A stretch of DNA of 64,000 nt from assembly GCA_029862165.1 (NCBI GenBank), contig JAOTXU010000009.1, positions 1 through 64,000 of the forward strand, in the 5' to 3' direction. Below the pieces are notes generated by a model. That model saw only the letters and a list, made by a program, of their open reading frames with translations. It was not told where the DNA came from and searched no databases. The stretch is from Gammaproteobacteria bacterium. GTDB taxonomy: Bacteria; Pseudomonadota; Gammaproteobacteria; Steroidobacterales; JABDKV01. Below are positions 54,830 to 63,420 of this stretch, in pieces (the first letter of the stretch is position 1; the number at the start of each line of letters is the position of its first letter). Made by a program: the position numbers and the translations under genes.

Positions 54830-55329
54830 CACCGGGACAAAAAGAACAGAAATACCGTTTCGCCGAACAGATTGTGGCGGAACAGAGTTTTCGCCGCGCC
54901 GTCGGCTATGGCCTGGCTACAACGTTGGCCGCCGCCGGCGTCTGGGCAATTATCGCCGCGGCCGCTGGAATGACGGCGGGTTTCATGGCTGTTGGCTTGG
55001 GTGCTGCAGTAGGCTATGCCATTCAATTTTTTGGCAGGGGAATCGAAGTCAAGTACGCGGTCCTTGCGTTTGCCCTCGCCATCGGCGGTACCGTGCTGGG
55101 GAATATTCTCGCGGCACTATTGGTTGAGATAACCAAATACGGGACGCCAGCGCTGGAGTTGCTGTCCGGCGTTACGGTCGGCTCTCTGATAAGTTTTGTT
55201 GTAGCAGACATGGATTTGATCGGTTTGGCATTTTGGATAATGGCTGTTTCTGCCGCGGCTTATCTTGCGAATCGCCGGCTTACACATGCGGAAGAACTTG
55301 CCGTGTTCGCGCTTCGCTTTAAAAACTAG
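54826..55329 (+). CDS. Multi-helix membrane protein
   Basis: A 167-aa Ala/Gly-rich membrane protein with about four to five hydrophobic segments (about 29-48, 50-68, 77-97, 109-125, 127-146). No family I recognise. Translation is coupled to the glycosylase gene by the 4-base overlap. Confidence 0.72.
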   Translation: MTPGQKEQKYRFAEQIVAEQSFRRAVGYGLATTLAAAGVWAIIAAAAGMTAGFMAVGLGAAVGYAIQFFGRGIEVKYAVLAFALAIGGTVLGNILAALLVEITKYGTPALELLSGVTVGSLISFVVADMDLIGLAFWIMAVSAAAYLANRRLTHAEELAVFALRFKN

Positions 55330-55340
55330 CGCTATAGGCT

Positions 55341-56102
55341 ATGGCCGAGATCTACGATGCTATCGGAACTACTTATGCAATCGGGCGCAGGAGCGATCCC
55401 TGCATTGCCTCCCACATACATCGTGTTTTGAGCGGGGCAGAATCAATACTCAATCTAGGTGCCGGAACAGGCTCTTATGAACCCGCGCACAAACGAATAG
55501 TGGCGGTAGAGCCCTCGGAAGCAATGATCAAGCAACGCGGCAGCGATGCCGCCGTTGTAGTTAAAGCTAACGCGGAAAGCCTTCCTTTTGCCGCGCAAAG
55601 TTTTTCGCATTGTCTTTCCATCCTGTCGATGCATCATTGGGTTGACAGACCCAGGGCATTTGACGAAATAAAACGCGTGACCAGGAATCGATTGGTTGTC
55701 GTTACCTGGGATCCGCAAGCCGCGCCATTTTGGCTCACTCGGGACTATTTTCCGCAAGTTTATGAAATTGATGGACAGATCTTCCCTACGTTGGCGGAGT
55801 TTCGGGATTCGTTCAGCGTCATCGATGTTTCGGTTCTGCCGATACCGGCAAATTGCCTCGATGGATTCACTGGAGCTTACTGGCGCCGGCCGGCGGCTTA
55901 TCTGGATCCGGAAATTCTTGCAAACATGTCCACTTTCGCCAGGATCGAGGATCTCGATGATCCAATATCGCGTCTGCGAAATGACCTTGAGTCGGGCGCC
56001 TGGGAAGAACGCAACAAGGAAATTCTGGCCCAGAACTCACTGGATATTGGCTATCGAATCGTGACGGCGGAACTTGGCCAAGCGAACAGAATTACGCGCT
56101 AA
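55341..56102 (+). CDS. Class I SAM-dependent methyltransferase
   Basis: A 253-aa protein with motif I SILNLGAGTGSYEP, motif II VAVEPSEAMIKQR, motif III VVKANAESLPFAAQSF and CLSILSMHHWVDRPRAFDEI, the methyltransferase type-11 pattern. The C-terminal part is variable. Substrate unknown. The next gene begins 10 bases later. Confidence 0.9.
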   Translation: MAEIYDAIGTTYAIGRRSDPCIASHIHRVLSGAESILNLGAGTGSYEPAHKRIVAVEPSEAMIKQRGSDAAVVVKANAESLPFAAQSFSHCLSILSMHHWVDRPRAFDEIKRVTRNRLVVVTWDPQAAPFWLTRDYFPQVYEIDGQIFPTLAEFRDSFSVIDVSVLPIPANCLDGFTGAYWRRPAAYLDPEILANMSTFARIEDLDDPISRLRNDLESGAWEERNKEILAQNSLDIGYRIVTAELGQANRITR

Positions 56103-56112
56103 ACTGGCTGGC

Positions 56113-56622
56113 ATGCGTTACCTGGCCTATGGTTCAAATCTGCACCCCGCGCGCCTGCGTGCGAGGTCGCCGTCTGCCAGGTTGCTCGGAAAGGCAGTCG
56201 TGGCTGGCCACGCGCTTCGGTTTCATAAGCGCAGCATTATTGATGGCTCGGGCAAGTGCAGCATCGCCAAGGCAGATGACAGTATTCATGTCGCGGTGTA
56301 TGAGTTGTCGAACAGCGATGGAGTCCTGCTGGATGAGGCAGAGGGCTTGGGTATCGGTTACCGACACCAGACGATCGCCGTGGCGGAATTCGGAGAGTGT
56401 ATCACTTATGTCGCCACAGAGACCCACGTAGATGATTCTCTAAGACCCTATACCTGGTACAAAGAACTAGTGCTCCTCGGTTGCGCATCGCTGCAGTTTC
56501 CACAGGACTATATTGATAGCATTGAAACGGTTGCTTCGCAGGAAGATCCGGACCGGCAACGACACGAAGAAAATATGCAGATCGTTCATCGGATGAGTAA
56601 CAGCAAAACTGACCTGATATGA
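56113..56622 (+). CDS. Gamma-glutamylcyclotransferase-like protein
   Basis: A 169-aa protein of the GGCT/AIG2 fold, which releases 5-oxoproline from gamma-glutamyl compounds. The signature loop RYLAYGSNLHPARLRAR is at the start, and the catalytic Glu is likely in LLDEAEGLGIGYRHQ. ATG 56113 begins the conserved strand; the frame opens earlier inside the methyltransferase. Its stop overlaps the following broken gene (ATGA). Confidence 0.9.
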   Translation: MRYLAYGSNLHPARLRARSPSARLLGKAVVAGHALRFHKRSIIDGSGKCSIAKADDSIHVAVYELSNSDGVLLDEAEGLGIGYRHQTIAVAEFGECITYVATETHVDDSLRPYTWYKELVLLGCASLQFPQDYIDSIETVASQEDPDRQRHEENMQIVHRMSNSKTDLI

Positions 56623-56950
56623 AGCTCTTTATCGAAGTTTGTAATGCAACGCCATCCTGGTTAGCGCTAAGCGCTGATGCACGTGAAGAATTTTTGGGTA
56701 AGCTCGTTGATGAACAAGCTGGTTGCTGAAGGTGCAGAGATTTCTGGCCTGGGGAGTCAACGACAGTGCCACCCCGAAACGCGCACCGTACGATTTTTTT
56801 GGAGTATTTGCCTTTCCCGATGAGCGAGCCGCGATCGAATACGAAAGGATCTTTGAGGCAGCAGGGTCGTACGCCTATTTCGATCAGGTCAATATCATGG
56901 GCGAGATCGAATCGTATGGAACCGTTCTCGAAAAGCTGAGTGGTCTTTGA
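56619..56950 (+). pseudogene. DUF6616-like gene broken by two frameshifts
   Basis: ATG 56619 overlaps the previous stop as a normal coupled gene would. Frame 1 gives MKLFIEVCNATPSWLALSAD..EEFLGKLVD, then stops at 56727. The family sequence continues as NKLVAEGAEISGL in a frame shifted by one base, and from about 56753 as GVNDSATPKRAPYDFFGVFA ... FDQVNIMGEIES in a third frame to the stop at 56948. Two separate one-base insertions near 56700-56715 and 56745-56755 explain it. Either a recent pseudogene or sequence error. The family assignment is from memory. Confidence 0.72.
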
Positions 56951-56969
56951 TTATTTGGAAGAGTACAAG

Positions 56970-57320
56970 ATGGCTAAGAAGTGCGTAAGAATTCTGCACA
57001 CCACATCGAACACGGTGATCGCCGATGGGCCAGTGGGTTGGGGTATCACGCCTTTTGAAGGGAACTACTACATACGCCGCAGGCACCTGGTAAGCGACGG
57101 CTTTCGGGTCAACTATTTGCCGGGACTCTGCGTGTACAAGTTTCTCTATGTATGGCTGGATTTTGTCGCGCCCGATGGCGCGATCAGCAAGAATCTCGGG
57201 TGGAAGTACTGGTTGCCTAATCCATTGTTTCCCTTCATCTGGTTTCGTGTGGGCGTACCGCGCTCACATCATGAGATAGAAGTGCAGGAATATGATTGCG
57301 CCGGAGCTGACGTCCGGTAA
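56970..57320 (+). CDS. Small protein, distantly DUF427-like
   Basis: A 116-aa protein. The opening KCVRILHTTSNTVIADGPVG and the later Y.....F..V.PDGAISKNLGWKYWLP pattern resemble DUF427 proteins, but the match is loose and the C-terminal FRVGVPRSHHEIEVQEYD is unlike them. ATG 56970 has GGAAGAG upstream; ATG 56940, overlapping the broken gene, is possible. Confidence 0.6.
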   Translation: MAKKCVRILHTTSNTVIADGPVGWGITPFEGNYYIRRRHLVSDGFRVNYLPGLCVYKFLYVWLDFVAPDGAISKNLGWKYWLPNPLFPFIWFRVGVPRSHHEIEVQEYDCAGADVR

Positions 57321-57381
57321 CATGTTGCCCACGCCACTTTTGAACCGGTGCCAGTTCTGACGGCGCCATTGAGGAAACGCG

Positions 57382-57765
57382 ATGAAAATCAAGCTATGTA
57401 GTGTGCCAGTGGACAGCCAGGATAATGCGCAAGCGTTCTATACCGGCGTACTTGGCTTTGAGGTGAAAAACGACATACCCATAGGCGAACACCGGTGGCT
57501 TACCGTCGTGTCACCGGACGCACCCGATGAAGTGGAGTTATTGCTTGAACCCACCGAGTTTCCAGCAGCAAAGACTTATCAGTCGGCTTTGTTGGAGGCG
57601 GGTATACCGTGGACAGGGTTCGCGGTTTCAGATGTCCGTGCCGAGTACGCCCGGCTGGTCGAACAGGGGGTGGTGTTTACCGGCGAACCGGTGGACGCCG
57701 GCGGCACAACAATTGTTGTGTTCCATGATACCTGTGGGAACCTGATTCAGCTCTACCAGGTTTAG
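57382..57765 (+). CDS. VOC-family protein
   Basis: Single glyoxalase/bleomycin-resistance domain of 127 aa: VPVDSQDNAQAFYTGVLGFE, ELLLEPTEFP and the terminal DTCGNLIQLYQV. Typically dimeric, metal-dependent. GAGGAAA lies before ATG 57382. The YciI gene follows after 10 bases. Substrate unknown. Confidence 0.9.
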   Translation: MKIKLCSVPVDSQDNAQAFYTGVLGFEVKNDIPIGEHRWLTVVSPDAPDEVELLLEPTEFPAAKTYQSALLEAGIPWTGFAVSDVRAEYARLVEQGVVFTGEPVDAGGTTIVVFHDTCGNLIQLYQV

Positions 57766-57775
57766 GGATGCTGAA

Positions 57776-58084
57776 GTGCGGGAATATATCTACAGGCTAA
57801 CGGCAAACCGGCCCGCCATGCTGCTCGAAGGACCGGACGGGGAAGAAGCAGAAATACTGGAACACCATTTAGCTTACCTGAACGGCCTGTTATCCGACGA
57901 ACAGGCGATCTTGTTTGGCAGAACCCAGACGACCGGCACGCAAACTTTTGGGATCGTTATTTTCGAGGCGAAAGATCAGACGCAGGCCGAAGAAATCATG
58001 CATGCCGATCCCGCTGTCAAATCCGGTGTAATGACCGCCAAACTATTTCCATACAAAGTCATAGGGATGCGCGGTCGATCTTGA
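57776..58084 (+). CDS. YciI-family protein
   Basis: A 102-aa ferredoxin-like fold protein with HHLAYLNGLLSDEQAILFGR and the ADPAVKSGVMTAKLFPYKV end typical of the family. GTG 57776 with AGGGA upstream. Possible small dehydratase or isomerase; activity unproven. It overlaps the LOG gene by 4 bases (TTGA). Confidence 0.88.
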   Translation: MREYIYRLTANRPAMLLEGPDGEEAEILEHHLAYLNGLLSDEQAILFGRTQTTGTQTFGIVIFEAKDQTQAEEIMHADPAVKSGVMTAKLFPYKVIGMRGRS

Positions 58085-58665
58085 AGAGCGTTTGTGTATT
58101 TACTGGATCGAACCGTGGCGTCAGCGACGCTTATGCAACATTCGCAGAACAGCTCGGCCAGGAAATTACCAACCGCGGTATGGGTCTGGTGTACGGCGCA
58201 TCGAGAGTCGGGCTGATGGGTGTCATTGCAGACGCGGTTCTCGCCGCAGGGGGCCACGTTGTCGGCGTTATTCCCGAAGCTTTGCGTAAAAAGGAGTTGA
58301 TGCACGAAGGGCTGACCGAGACACATGTCGTGAAGTCGATGCATGAGCGAAAAGCCCTTTTTGCCGAGTTGTCTGACGGATTTGTTGCCATGCCGGGTGG
58401 TCTGGGAACACTGGAGGAGTTGTTCGAAGTTCTGACGTGGGCCCAGCTCGGCTTTCATAACAGACCCGTAGGCTTGCTAAACGTAAGCGGTTACTACGAT
58501 GAGTTGTTGCGCTTTCTGGATCAAACCGTTGCTCAGGGTTTTGTCCATCGCAAACACCGCTCCATGATGTTAATCGACGAAGAACCGGCGGCTTTACTGG
58601 ATGCCATGGCGGACTATCGGCCCGCGTCAGTGAGTAAATGGATCGATCAGGCCGACGAGCTATGA
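58081..58665 (+). CDS. LOG-family nucleotide 5'-monophosphate phosphoribohydrolase
   Basis: Rossmann-fold enzyme of 194 aa (TIGR00730 type) that splits ribose 5-phosphate from nucleoside monophosphates, including cytokinin-type ones. The nucleotide-binding YGASRVGLMG and signature PGGLGTLEELFEVLTW are intact, with Arg in MHERKALF. The TTG start overlaps the YciI stop. A GNAT gene follows, overlapping by 4 bases. Confidence 0.93.
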   Translation: MKSVCVFTGSNRGVSDAYATFAEQLGQEITNRGMGLVYGASRVGLMGVIADAVLAAGGHVVGVIPEALRKKELMHEGLTETHVVKSMHERKALFAELSDGFVAMPGGLGTLEELFEVLTWAQLGFHNRPVGLLNVSGYYDELLRFLDQTVAQGFVHRKHRSMMLIDEEPAALLDAMADYRPASVSKWIDQADEL

Positions 58666-59216
58666 CGATCCCTGCAGCAAGACCAGCACGTTCATTAATG
58701 GCTGGTGAGCCGTTTATAGAAACGCAGCGACTCACGCTGCGCGAGCTTGATACCAATGATGCTTCTTTCATCCTCAAGCTTCTCAATGAACCCTCCTTTT
58801 TGCTTTTTATCGGGGACAAGGGTGTTAGAACGCTAGTCGATGCACAGGCTTATCTTGTCGGCGGCCCGATGGCCAGCTACGAGCAGCATGGCTTTGGGTT
58901 GTATCTGGTAAGTCTCCACGAGTGCGGAACACCGGTTGGCACCTGCGGACTGCTAAAACGCGAGGCTATGGACGCCCCGGATATCGGATTCGCATTTCTG
59001 CCGGAGTACTGGTCGTACGGTTATGCTTTTGAGTCGGCCAAAGAGATTATCAGTCGTGCAAGAAGCTTGCTGGGGTTAGAGCGTCTCATTGCAATTACAG
59101 CGCCCGACAATCATGCGTCTATCAAGCTGCTAACGAGGCTGGGGTTTGTGTTCGACAAAACTTTGGCGCACTTTGGCGATGCAGGTGAGAGTAATCTTTA
59201 TGCACTGGATCTGTGA
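58662..59216 (+). CDS. GNAT-family N-acetyltransferase (RimJ/RimL type)
   Basis: A 184-aa acetyltransferase. Seen are ETQRLTLRELDTNDASFI, GTCGLLKREAMDAPDIGFAF, the acetyl-CoA loop region PEYWSYGYAFESAKEII and NHASIKLLTRLGFVFDKT. ATG 58662 overlaps the LOG stop; ATG 58698 starts the core. Resembles enzymes acting on protein N termini or small amines. Confidence 0.9.
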   Translation: MTIPAARPARSLMAGEPFIETQRLTLRELDTNDASFILKLLNEPSFLLFIGDKGVRTLVDAQAYLVGGPMASYEQHGFGLYLVSLHECGTPVGTCGLLKREAMDAPDIGFAFLPEYWSYGYAFESAKEIISRARSLLGLERLIAITAPDNHASIKLLTRLGFVFDKTLAHFGDAGESNLYALDL

Positions 59217-59275
59217 TCAGGTTCACGAGCGCTGTTCGTACTAGGAAAAGATCCAAAAAAAACACAACGTCGCTA

Positions 59276-59365
59276 CTAGCTGACCGCAAAGACAAGGACG
59301 AAGAACACGACCGCAAGGCCTCCACGTAAGGCCAGGGCTAAAACCTGGTTTTGGGCTCGAGCCAT
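59276..59365 (-). CDS. Possible 29-residue membrane peptide
   Basis: ATG 59365 opens a frame of 29 codons, a basic start (MARAQNQ) followed by a single hydrophobic stretch LAVVFFVLVFAVS, ending in TAG. It occupies the otherwise empty gap between the GNAT and VOC genes. No good ribosome-binding site, and short hydrophobic frames arise by chance, so this is only a candidate. Confidence 0.25.
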   Translation of the reverse strand: MARAQNQVLALALRGGLAVVFFVLVFAVS

Positions 59366-59425
59366 TCGTCGGTATGGAAAATGGTCTACTATTTGGCAGG
59401 CCATGCTTATTCTTGGGGGATGGTT

Positions 59426-59791
59426 ATGATTAAGGGCGTCCACACAATGTTTTATTCCTCAGAGCCGGAGGCTTTGCGGGCTTTCCTTCGGGACAAACTC
59501 GGATTCCCGAGCTGTGATGTCGGTGATGGTTGGCTGATATTCCAGATGCCGGAGGCCGATATGGGTTGTCATCCGGCTGATGCCAGTGGCGAGCACGGTG
59601 CTGCTACCGGGACCCATGCCATATCGTTCTATTGCGACAACCTGGCAGACACGATGAAAGAACTTGAGGGCCGTGGTGTGAAATTTGCCGAAGTACAGGA
59701 CGCCGGATTCGGTCTCGTGACGTTCTTCATGATGCCCGGCGATGTGCGGGTGCAACTTTATCAGCCACGTTACACAAAGGTGTTCGATTGA
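59426..59791 (+). CDS. VOC-family protein
   Basis: A 121-aa single-domain protein: MIKGVHTMFYSSEPEALRAF, GDGWLIFQMPEADMGCHPAD and a final PGDVRVQLYQPRY. Second VOC of this stretch, with a GGGGG before ATG 59426; ATG 59420 is an alternative. Its stop overlaps the LysE start. Dioxygenase- or isomerase-like; substrate unknown. Confidence 0.88.
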   Translation: MIKGVHTMFYSSEPEALRAFLRDKLGFPSCDVGDGWLIFQMPEADMGCHPADASGEHGAATGTHAISFYCDNLADTMKELEGRGVKFAEVQDAGFGLVTFFMMPGDVRVQLYQPRYTKVFD

Positions 59792-60417
59792 TGTCATTAA
59801 CGCTGTGGTCCGCATATGTTGCGACCGTGTTGCTGCTAATGAGCACGCCGGGGCCCAGTCAACTGTTGATGTTGTCCAACAGCATGGGCGGCGGTTTCCC
59901 CCGGTCTACCGCTACTGCGGCCGGTGATTTGTCCGCCAATCTTATTCAGATGATCGTGGCCGCAGCCGGTCTCGCCGGCATCATCTACAGTTCCGCAGAG
60001 GTGTTTCTGGCTATCAAGTGGGCAGGCGTCGCCTATCTGATCTATTTGGGCGTAAACCTTTTTCGGAAGAAAATGGACGCGGAAGCAACGAAGGTCCATG
60101 CCAACCGGTCATTGAAATCGCTGTATTGGCAGGGTTTCGTGACATCCGCCGCTAATCCAAAGGCTGTTATTTTTTTCGCTGCATTGTTTCCGCAGTTCCT
60201 GACACCGACTGACCCCATGCTGCCTCAGTTCGCCGTGCTTAGCGCGACGTACTTGCTGATTGACGGTAGTTTTTTGCTGGTCTACGGCCGACTTGCAGGA
60301 TGGATTTCGACGAGGTTGCAAGCACATGCAGGACACTTTAATCGCGTGGCCGGTCTTATGCTCATAGCAGCCGCGATATTGCTTGGACTGCGTAGTGTCG
60401 AGCGACCAGGCAATTAG
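59791..60417 (+). CDS. LysE/RhtB-family exporter
   Basis: Amino-acid or metabolite exporter of 208 aa with six predicted helices. Family features are LMSTPGPSQLLMLSNSMGGG, KWAGVAYLIYLGVNLFR and SAANPKAVIFFAALFPQF. ATG 59791 overlaps the VOC stop. Substrate not predictable. Confidence 0.93.
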   Translation: MSLTLWSAYVATVLLLMSTPGPSQLLMLSNSMGGGFPRSTATAAGDLSANLIQMIVAAAGLAGIIYSSAEVFLAIKWAGVAYLIYLGVNLFRKKMDAEATKVHANRSLKSLYWQGFVTSAANPKAVIFFAALFPQFLTPTDPMLPQFAVLSATYLLIDGSFLLVYGRLAGWISTRLQAHAGHFNRVAGLMLIAAAILLGLRSVERPGN

Positions 60418-60488
60418 AAAAACAGCCGGCGCAGAAGTAGGTGGGAATGCGTGGTGCTGGCTAGCGATTTAGGAGGCAGATAGCGCAC

Positions 60489-61088
60489 ATGAAAATCAGG
60501 AAAATTGTTTCGGTCGTCCTCGTATTGATTATTGCTGCGGCGGGATGGTTTTTTGTGTCACCGCTGTTTATCGACGAGACTGTTGATGAGCCGTTTTTCG
60601 ATCACATACCGACTCGAGCGCAGGTTGATGCAATGGAGCCTGCGGCCCGTGACGCGATGATGACGGAAATGATGACGCGAGCGGCCGCTGCGCCAAATTC
60701 GGAAGTTGATGAACCGATGGATCGGACGATGGCCGAGACCCCGCTGATTTTGGCGGTGGGTCAGTTCAAGGACGCGGACGCGATCCACAAGGGGTCAGGC
60801 AATGCTTCTTTATTCCAGCTCACAGATGGTAGTCACGTTGTTCGTCTGGACGATTTCAGGGTCACCAACGGGCCTGCATTGGTAGTTTTGCTGGCCGAGG
60901 AAATCAAGCCGCAAAATGCCAATGACGTAAAACGCGGCTATGTCAAACTCGGTGAACTAAAAGGCAATGTTGGAAACCAGAATTATGCGGTACCGGCAAA
61001 TATCAATCCGAGTGCGTATGGCAGCGTAGTCATTTGGTGCGAATTATTTGACGTGCTGTTTTCCGCCGCTCCGCTAAATATCACTTGA
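60489..61088 (+). CDS. DM13-domain protein
   Basis: A 199-aa protein with an N-terminal membrane anchor (about 6-24), a Met/Ala-rich linker and a DM13 domain (about 88-199: GQFKDADAIHKGSGNASLFQ, RLDDFRVTNGPALVVLL, YGSVVIWCELFDVLFSAAPL). DM13 domains are cytochrome-like electron-transfer folds with a conserved Cys. GGAGG precedes the ATG. Probably exported. Confidence 0.9.
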   Translation: MKIRKIVSVVLVLIIAAAGWFFVSPLFIDETVDEPFFDHIPTRAQVDAMEPAARDAMMTEMMTRAAAAPNSEVDEPMDRTMAETPLILAVGQFKDADAIHKGSGNASLFQLTDGSHVVRLDDFRVTNGPALVVLLAEEIKPQNANDVKRGYVKLGELKGNVGNQNYAVPANINPSAYGSVVIWCELFDVLFSAAPLNIT

Positions 61089-61505
61089 GTGCTGGCAGTG
61101 GAAAGACGATTCGAGTCAAAATGCGATACCTGGTTCTCGATAATTATCTTTAGCAGTGTGCTTGTAACGGCCGGCGTGCTTTGGCCGGCGTTCTATTATC
61201 CTGAGCACTGGATGTTCATTCCGATGTTTGTGCTATGCGCAGGCACTATTGCATTGTTGTTGTGGGTCACATTTGGCACGTATTATGTGATCAGTGACAG
61301 TGTACTGCGCATTTATCATGGGCCGTTTCGTTGGAACATCCCTTTGAAGACGATCGAGGACATTGTTGTCACGCGCTCCATTATTTCTTCTCCGGCGTTG
61401 TCGATGGATCGGCTTCGGATCACCTATAATTCCGGCAGGAAAGTGATGATTTCCCCGGTGCAGCAGCAGGAATTTCTTCACGCCGTCAATTTTGGGAGTT
61501 TGTGA
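61089..61505 (+). CDS. Bacterial PH-domain membrane protein
   Basis: A 138-aa protein with two transmembrane helices (about 17-36, 42-64) followed by a bacterial PH-like domain (YYVISDSVLRIYHGPFRWNI ... ITYNSGRKVMISPV). The GTG directly follows the DM13 stop, implying an operon. Function unknown. Confidence 0.83.
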   Translation: MLAVERRFESKCDTWFSIIIFSSVLVTAGVLWPAFYYPEHWMFIPMFVLCAGTIALLLWVTFGTYYVISDSVLRIYHGPFRWNIPLKTIEDIVVTRSIISSPALSMDRLRITYNSGRKVMISPVQQQEFLHAVNFGSL

Positions 61506-61867
61506 TGTTGCAACTAGAGTCAAAACACCCGCTCGTGGTCCTGGGCGATGCGGCAGAAATGGATTTCAGGGAAGTTGCCGCATTCAACAACGGCACGATC
61601 GGGATATTCAGATCCGGAGCCGGTCAATCGCCGTGGGAATATCACCCCGATGACGATGAAATACTCTATGCAATGGACGGCGCCGTAACCATCACGGTAT
61701 TGAGCGAGACGGACTCCATAGACGTACTGGTTGAAAAAGGCGCGTTATTGGTCGTGCCACGCGGGCATTGGCACCGTCACACGGTGCACGAGTCACTCGT
61801 GGAATTATATGTGACGCCCGGGGCCACACGGCACAGCATGGCCGATGATCCCCGCATCGAACAGTAG
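61505..61867 (+). CDS. Cupin-domain protein
   Basis: A 120-aa cupin. Motif 1 is WEYHPDDDEILYAMDG and motif 2 PRGHWHRHTV; the first pair of His ligands is reduced to one (YHPDDDE), so metal binding may differ. ATG overlaps the previous stop (TGATG). Confidence 0.86.
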   Translation: MLQLESKHPLVVLGDAAEMDFREVAAFNNGTIGIFRSGAGQSPWEYHPDDDEILYAMDGAVTITVLSETDSIDVLVEKGALLVVPRGHWHRHTVHESLVELYVTPGATRHSMADDPRIEQ

Positions 61868-61875
61868 TTACCCCT

Positions 61876-62346
61876 ATGTGGTTACTTCTAAAAAATATTT
61901 TGTTCACGGTCATCGCACCAGGGACCGTGGCCGTATATTTGCCGGCATTGATTGTGCGCGACAAAACAGCCGGTGAGTTGCTGTTCTTGTTTGCCGCTCC
62001 GTTTTTTGTCGTGGGCGTCGCAATTTACGTTTGGACGGTATGGGACTTTGCGGTCAGTGGCAGGGCGACGCCGGCACCAATAGACGCGCCGAAAACGCTG
62101 GTATCCCGCGGTTTGTATCGATTTGTGCGAAATCCCATGTATCTTGGGGTGCTTTGTGTGATTCTCGGTTGGGCAATCTGGTATCGCTCCGGCGAACTTG
62201 TCTTGTATATGGCCGTAGTCTGGTCATGCTTTCATTTGTTTGTTGTACTGTACGAAGAGCGCCATTTGCGACGAATATTCGGAGACCAATACGTTGCATA
62301 CCGTGAGCGAGTTGGACGCTGGTTACCGCGTTTGAACCGAAAATGA
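61876..62346 (+). CDS. ICMT/NnrU-like membrane methyltransferase family protein
   Basis: A 156-aa membrane protein with four helices and the family core LVSRGLYRFVRNPMYLGVLC ... YEERHLRRIFGDQYVAYRER, which forms the SAM site of isoprenylcysteine carboxyl methyltransferase-like proteins. Bacterial members methylate small lipids or are uncharacterised. Confidence 0.9.
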   Translation: MWLLLKNILFTVIAPGTVAVYLPALIVRDKTAGELLFLFAAPFFVVGVAIYVWTVWDFAVSGRATPAPIDAPKTLVSRGLYRFVRNPMYLGVLCVILGWAIWYRSGELVLYMAVVWSCFHLFVVLYEERHLRRIFGDQYVAYRERVGRWLPRLNRK

Positions 62347-62807
62347 TTACGGTCAAAGCGGCGGGCAGGAAAGATGCCCGGGCAATCAGCGAGTTGATGG
62401 TTCCAGTCGCAAAAGCACAGATTGCGCGTGAATTTGTAGCGGAAGGGCAAGAAGCCTTGTTGAGCGGCATGACGCCGGCAGCCCTAGAGCAGAATATGCT
62501 GCAGGGATATCCCTACTATGTGGCCTTTGACCAGGAGCCTCTGGTCGGGGTCATCGGCATGCGCGGTTACTCCCACGTGTACCATTTGTTTGTTGCCGAG
62601 GAGATGCAGCATCAGGGGGTAGGCCGCAAACTGTGGGACCGGGCGAGCCGAGACAGCCTGGCCGCGATCAATCTTTCGGAATTCACAGTTTATTCGTCAC
62701 GTTATGCGGAAGCGTTCTATCATCGACTTGGATTTCGCCGTACCGGTGATGAAAAAGAAAGGCAAGGTGTGATCGCAATTCCGATGCGCCTATTACTTAA
62801 GGAGTAG
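62343..62807 (+). CDS. GNAT-family N-acetyltransferase
   Basis: A 154-aa acetyltransferase: VKAAGRKDARAISELMVPV, LFVAEEMQHQGVGRKLWDRA as the acetyl-CoA loop, and SRYAEAFYHRLGFRRTGDEK. Overlaps the preceding gene by ATGA. Substrate unknown. Confidence 0.91.
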   Translation: MITVKAAGRKDARAISELMVPVAKAQIAREFVAEGQEALLSGMTPAALEQNMLQGYPYYVAFDQEPLVGVIGMRGYSHVYHLFVAEEMQHQGVGRKLWDRASRDSLAAINLSEFTVYSSRYAEAFYHRLGFRRTGDEKERQGVIAIPMRLLLKE

Positions 62808-62810
62808 GAA

Positions 62811-63254
62811 ATGACTGACAGAAAACAAACCGTAGAAAACGTGTCGAAACTATTGGCCGACAGCTATACGCTTTATCTAAAGACGCACAATTATCATTGG
62901 AACGTCACAGGACCGATGTTCAGCACACTACATGCCTTATTTGAAATCCAGTACACCGATCTGGCACTGGCAGTAGACGAAATAGCGGAGAGAATTCGCA
63001 CACTTGGTGCTCCGGCGCCGGGTAGCTACACGGCTTTCGCCCGTCTCGCAACTGTAGCGGAGGAAAACGGCAGCCCGAATGCGACACAGATGATAAACAA
63101 CCTGGTCGCCGACCAGGCAACTATAGTCAAAACGGCACAGGCCGTGATTGAAGTTGCTGAAGCCGCCGGAGATCAAGCCACTGTGGATCTCGCGGTGCGG
63201 CGATTGAACGTGCACGAAAAAAACGCGTGGATGTTGCGAAGTCACCTCGAATAA
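62811..63254 (+). CDS. Dps-family ferritin-like protein
   Basis: Mini-ferritin of 147 aa that stores iron with peroxide and protects DNA. The ferroxidase site spans subunits; HNYHWNVTGPMFSTLHALFE, DLALAVDEIAERI and the C-terminal HEKNAWMLRSHLE are typical. It lacks a long basic N-terminal tail, so DNA binding may be weak. AAGGAG precedes the ATG. Confidence 0.93.
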   Translation: MTDRKQTVENVSKLLADSYTLYLKTHNYHWNVTGPMFSTLHALFEIQYTDLALAVDEIAERIRTLGAPAPGSYTAFARLATVAEENGSPNATQMINNLVADQATIVKTAQAVIEVAEAAGDQATVDLAVRRLNVHEKNAWMLRSHLE

Positions 63255-63261
63255 GCGGGAT

Positions 63262-63420
63262 ATGCCTCAGTTCGATCAAAGTAGTCTCCAGCTACTCACC
63301 GAAGCACTGACGCGTCTGGAGAGTGGCTTCGATAACTTGCCGGACCACCAGAGCCAGTTTGACCTCGAACCGGCGCGTGATGCTTTGCTGACGACCGCGG
63401 ATCGGCTGGAAGGCCAATGA
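63262..63420 (+). CDS. Small 52-residue protein or remnant
   Basis: ATG 63262 opens 52 codons with GCGGGA upstream; TGA at 63418 overlaps the next ATG as ATGA, so it is placed like a real operon gene. The acidic helical sequence includes TRLESGFDNLPDHQSQFDLE and ARDALLTTADRLEGQ. This resembles, from memory, the N-terminal cap of some PLP-dependent decarboxylases, so it may be a truncated remnant. Confidence 0.55.
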   Translation: MPQFDQSSLQLLTEALTRLESGFDNLPDHQSQFDLEPARDALLTTADRLEGQ

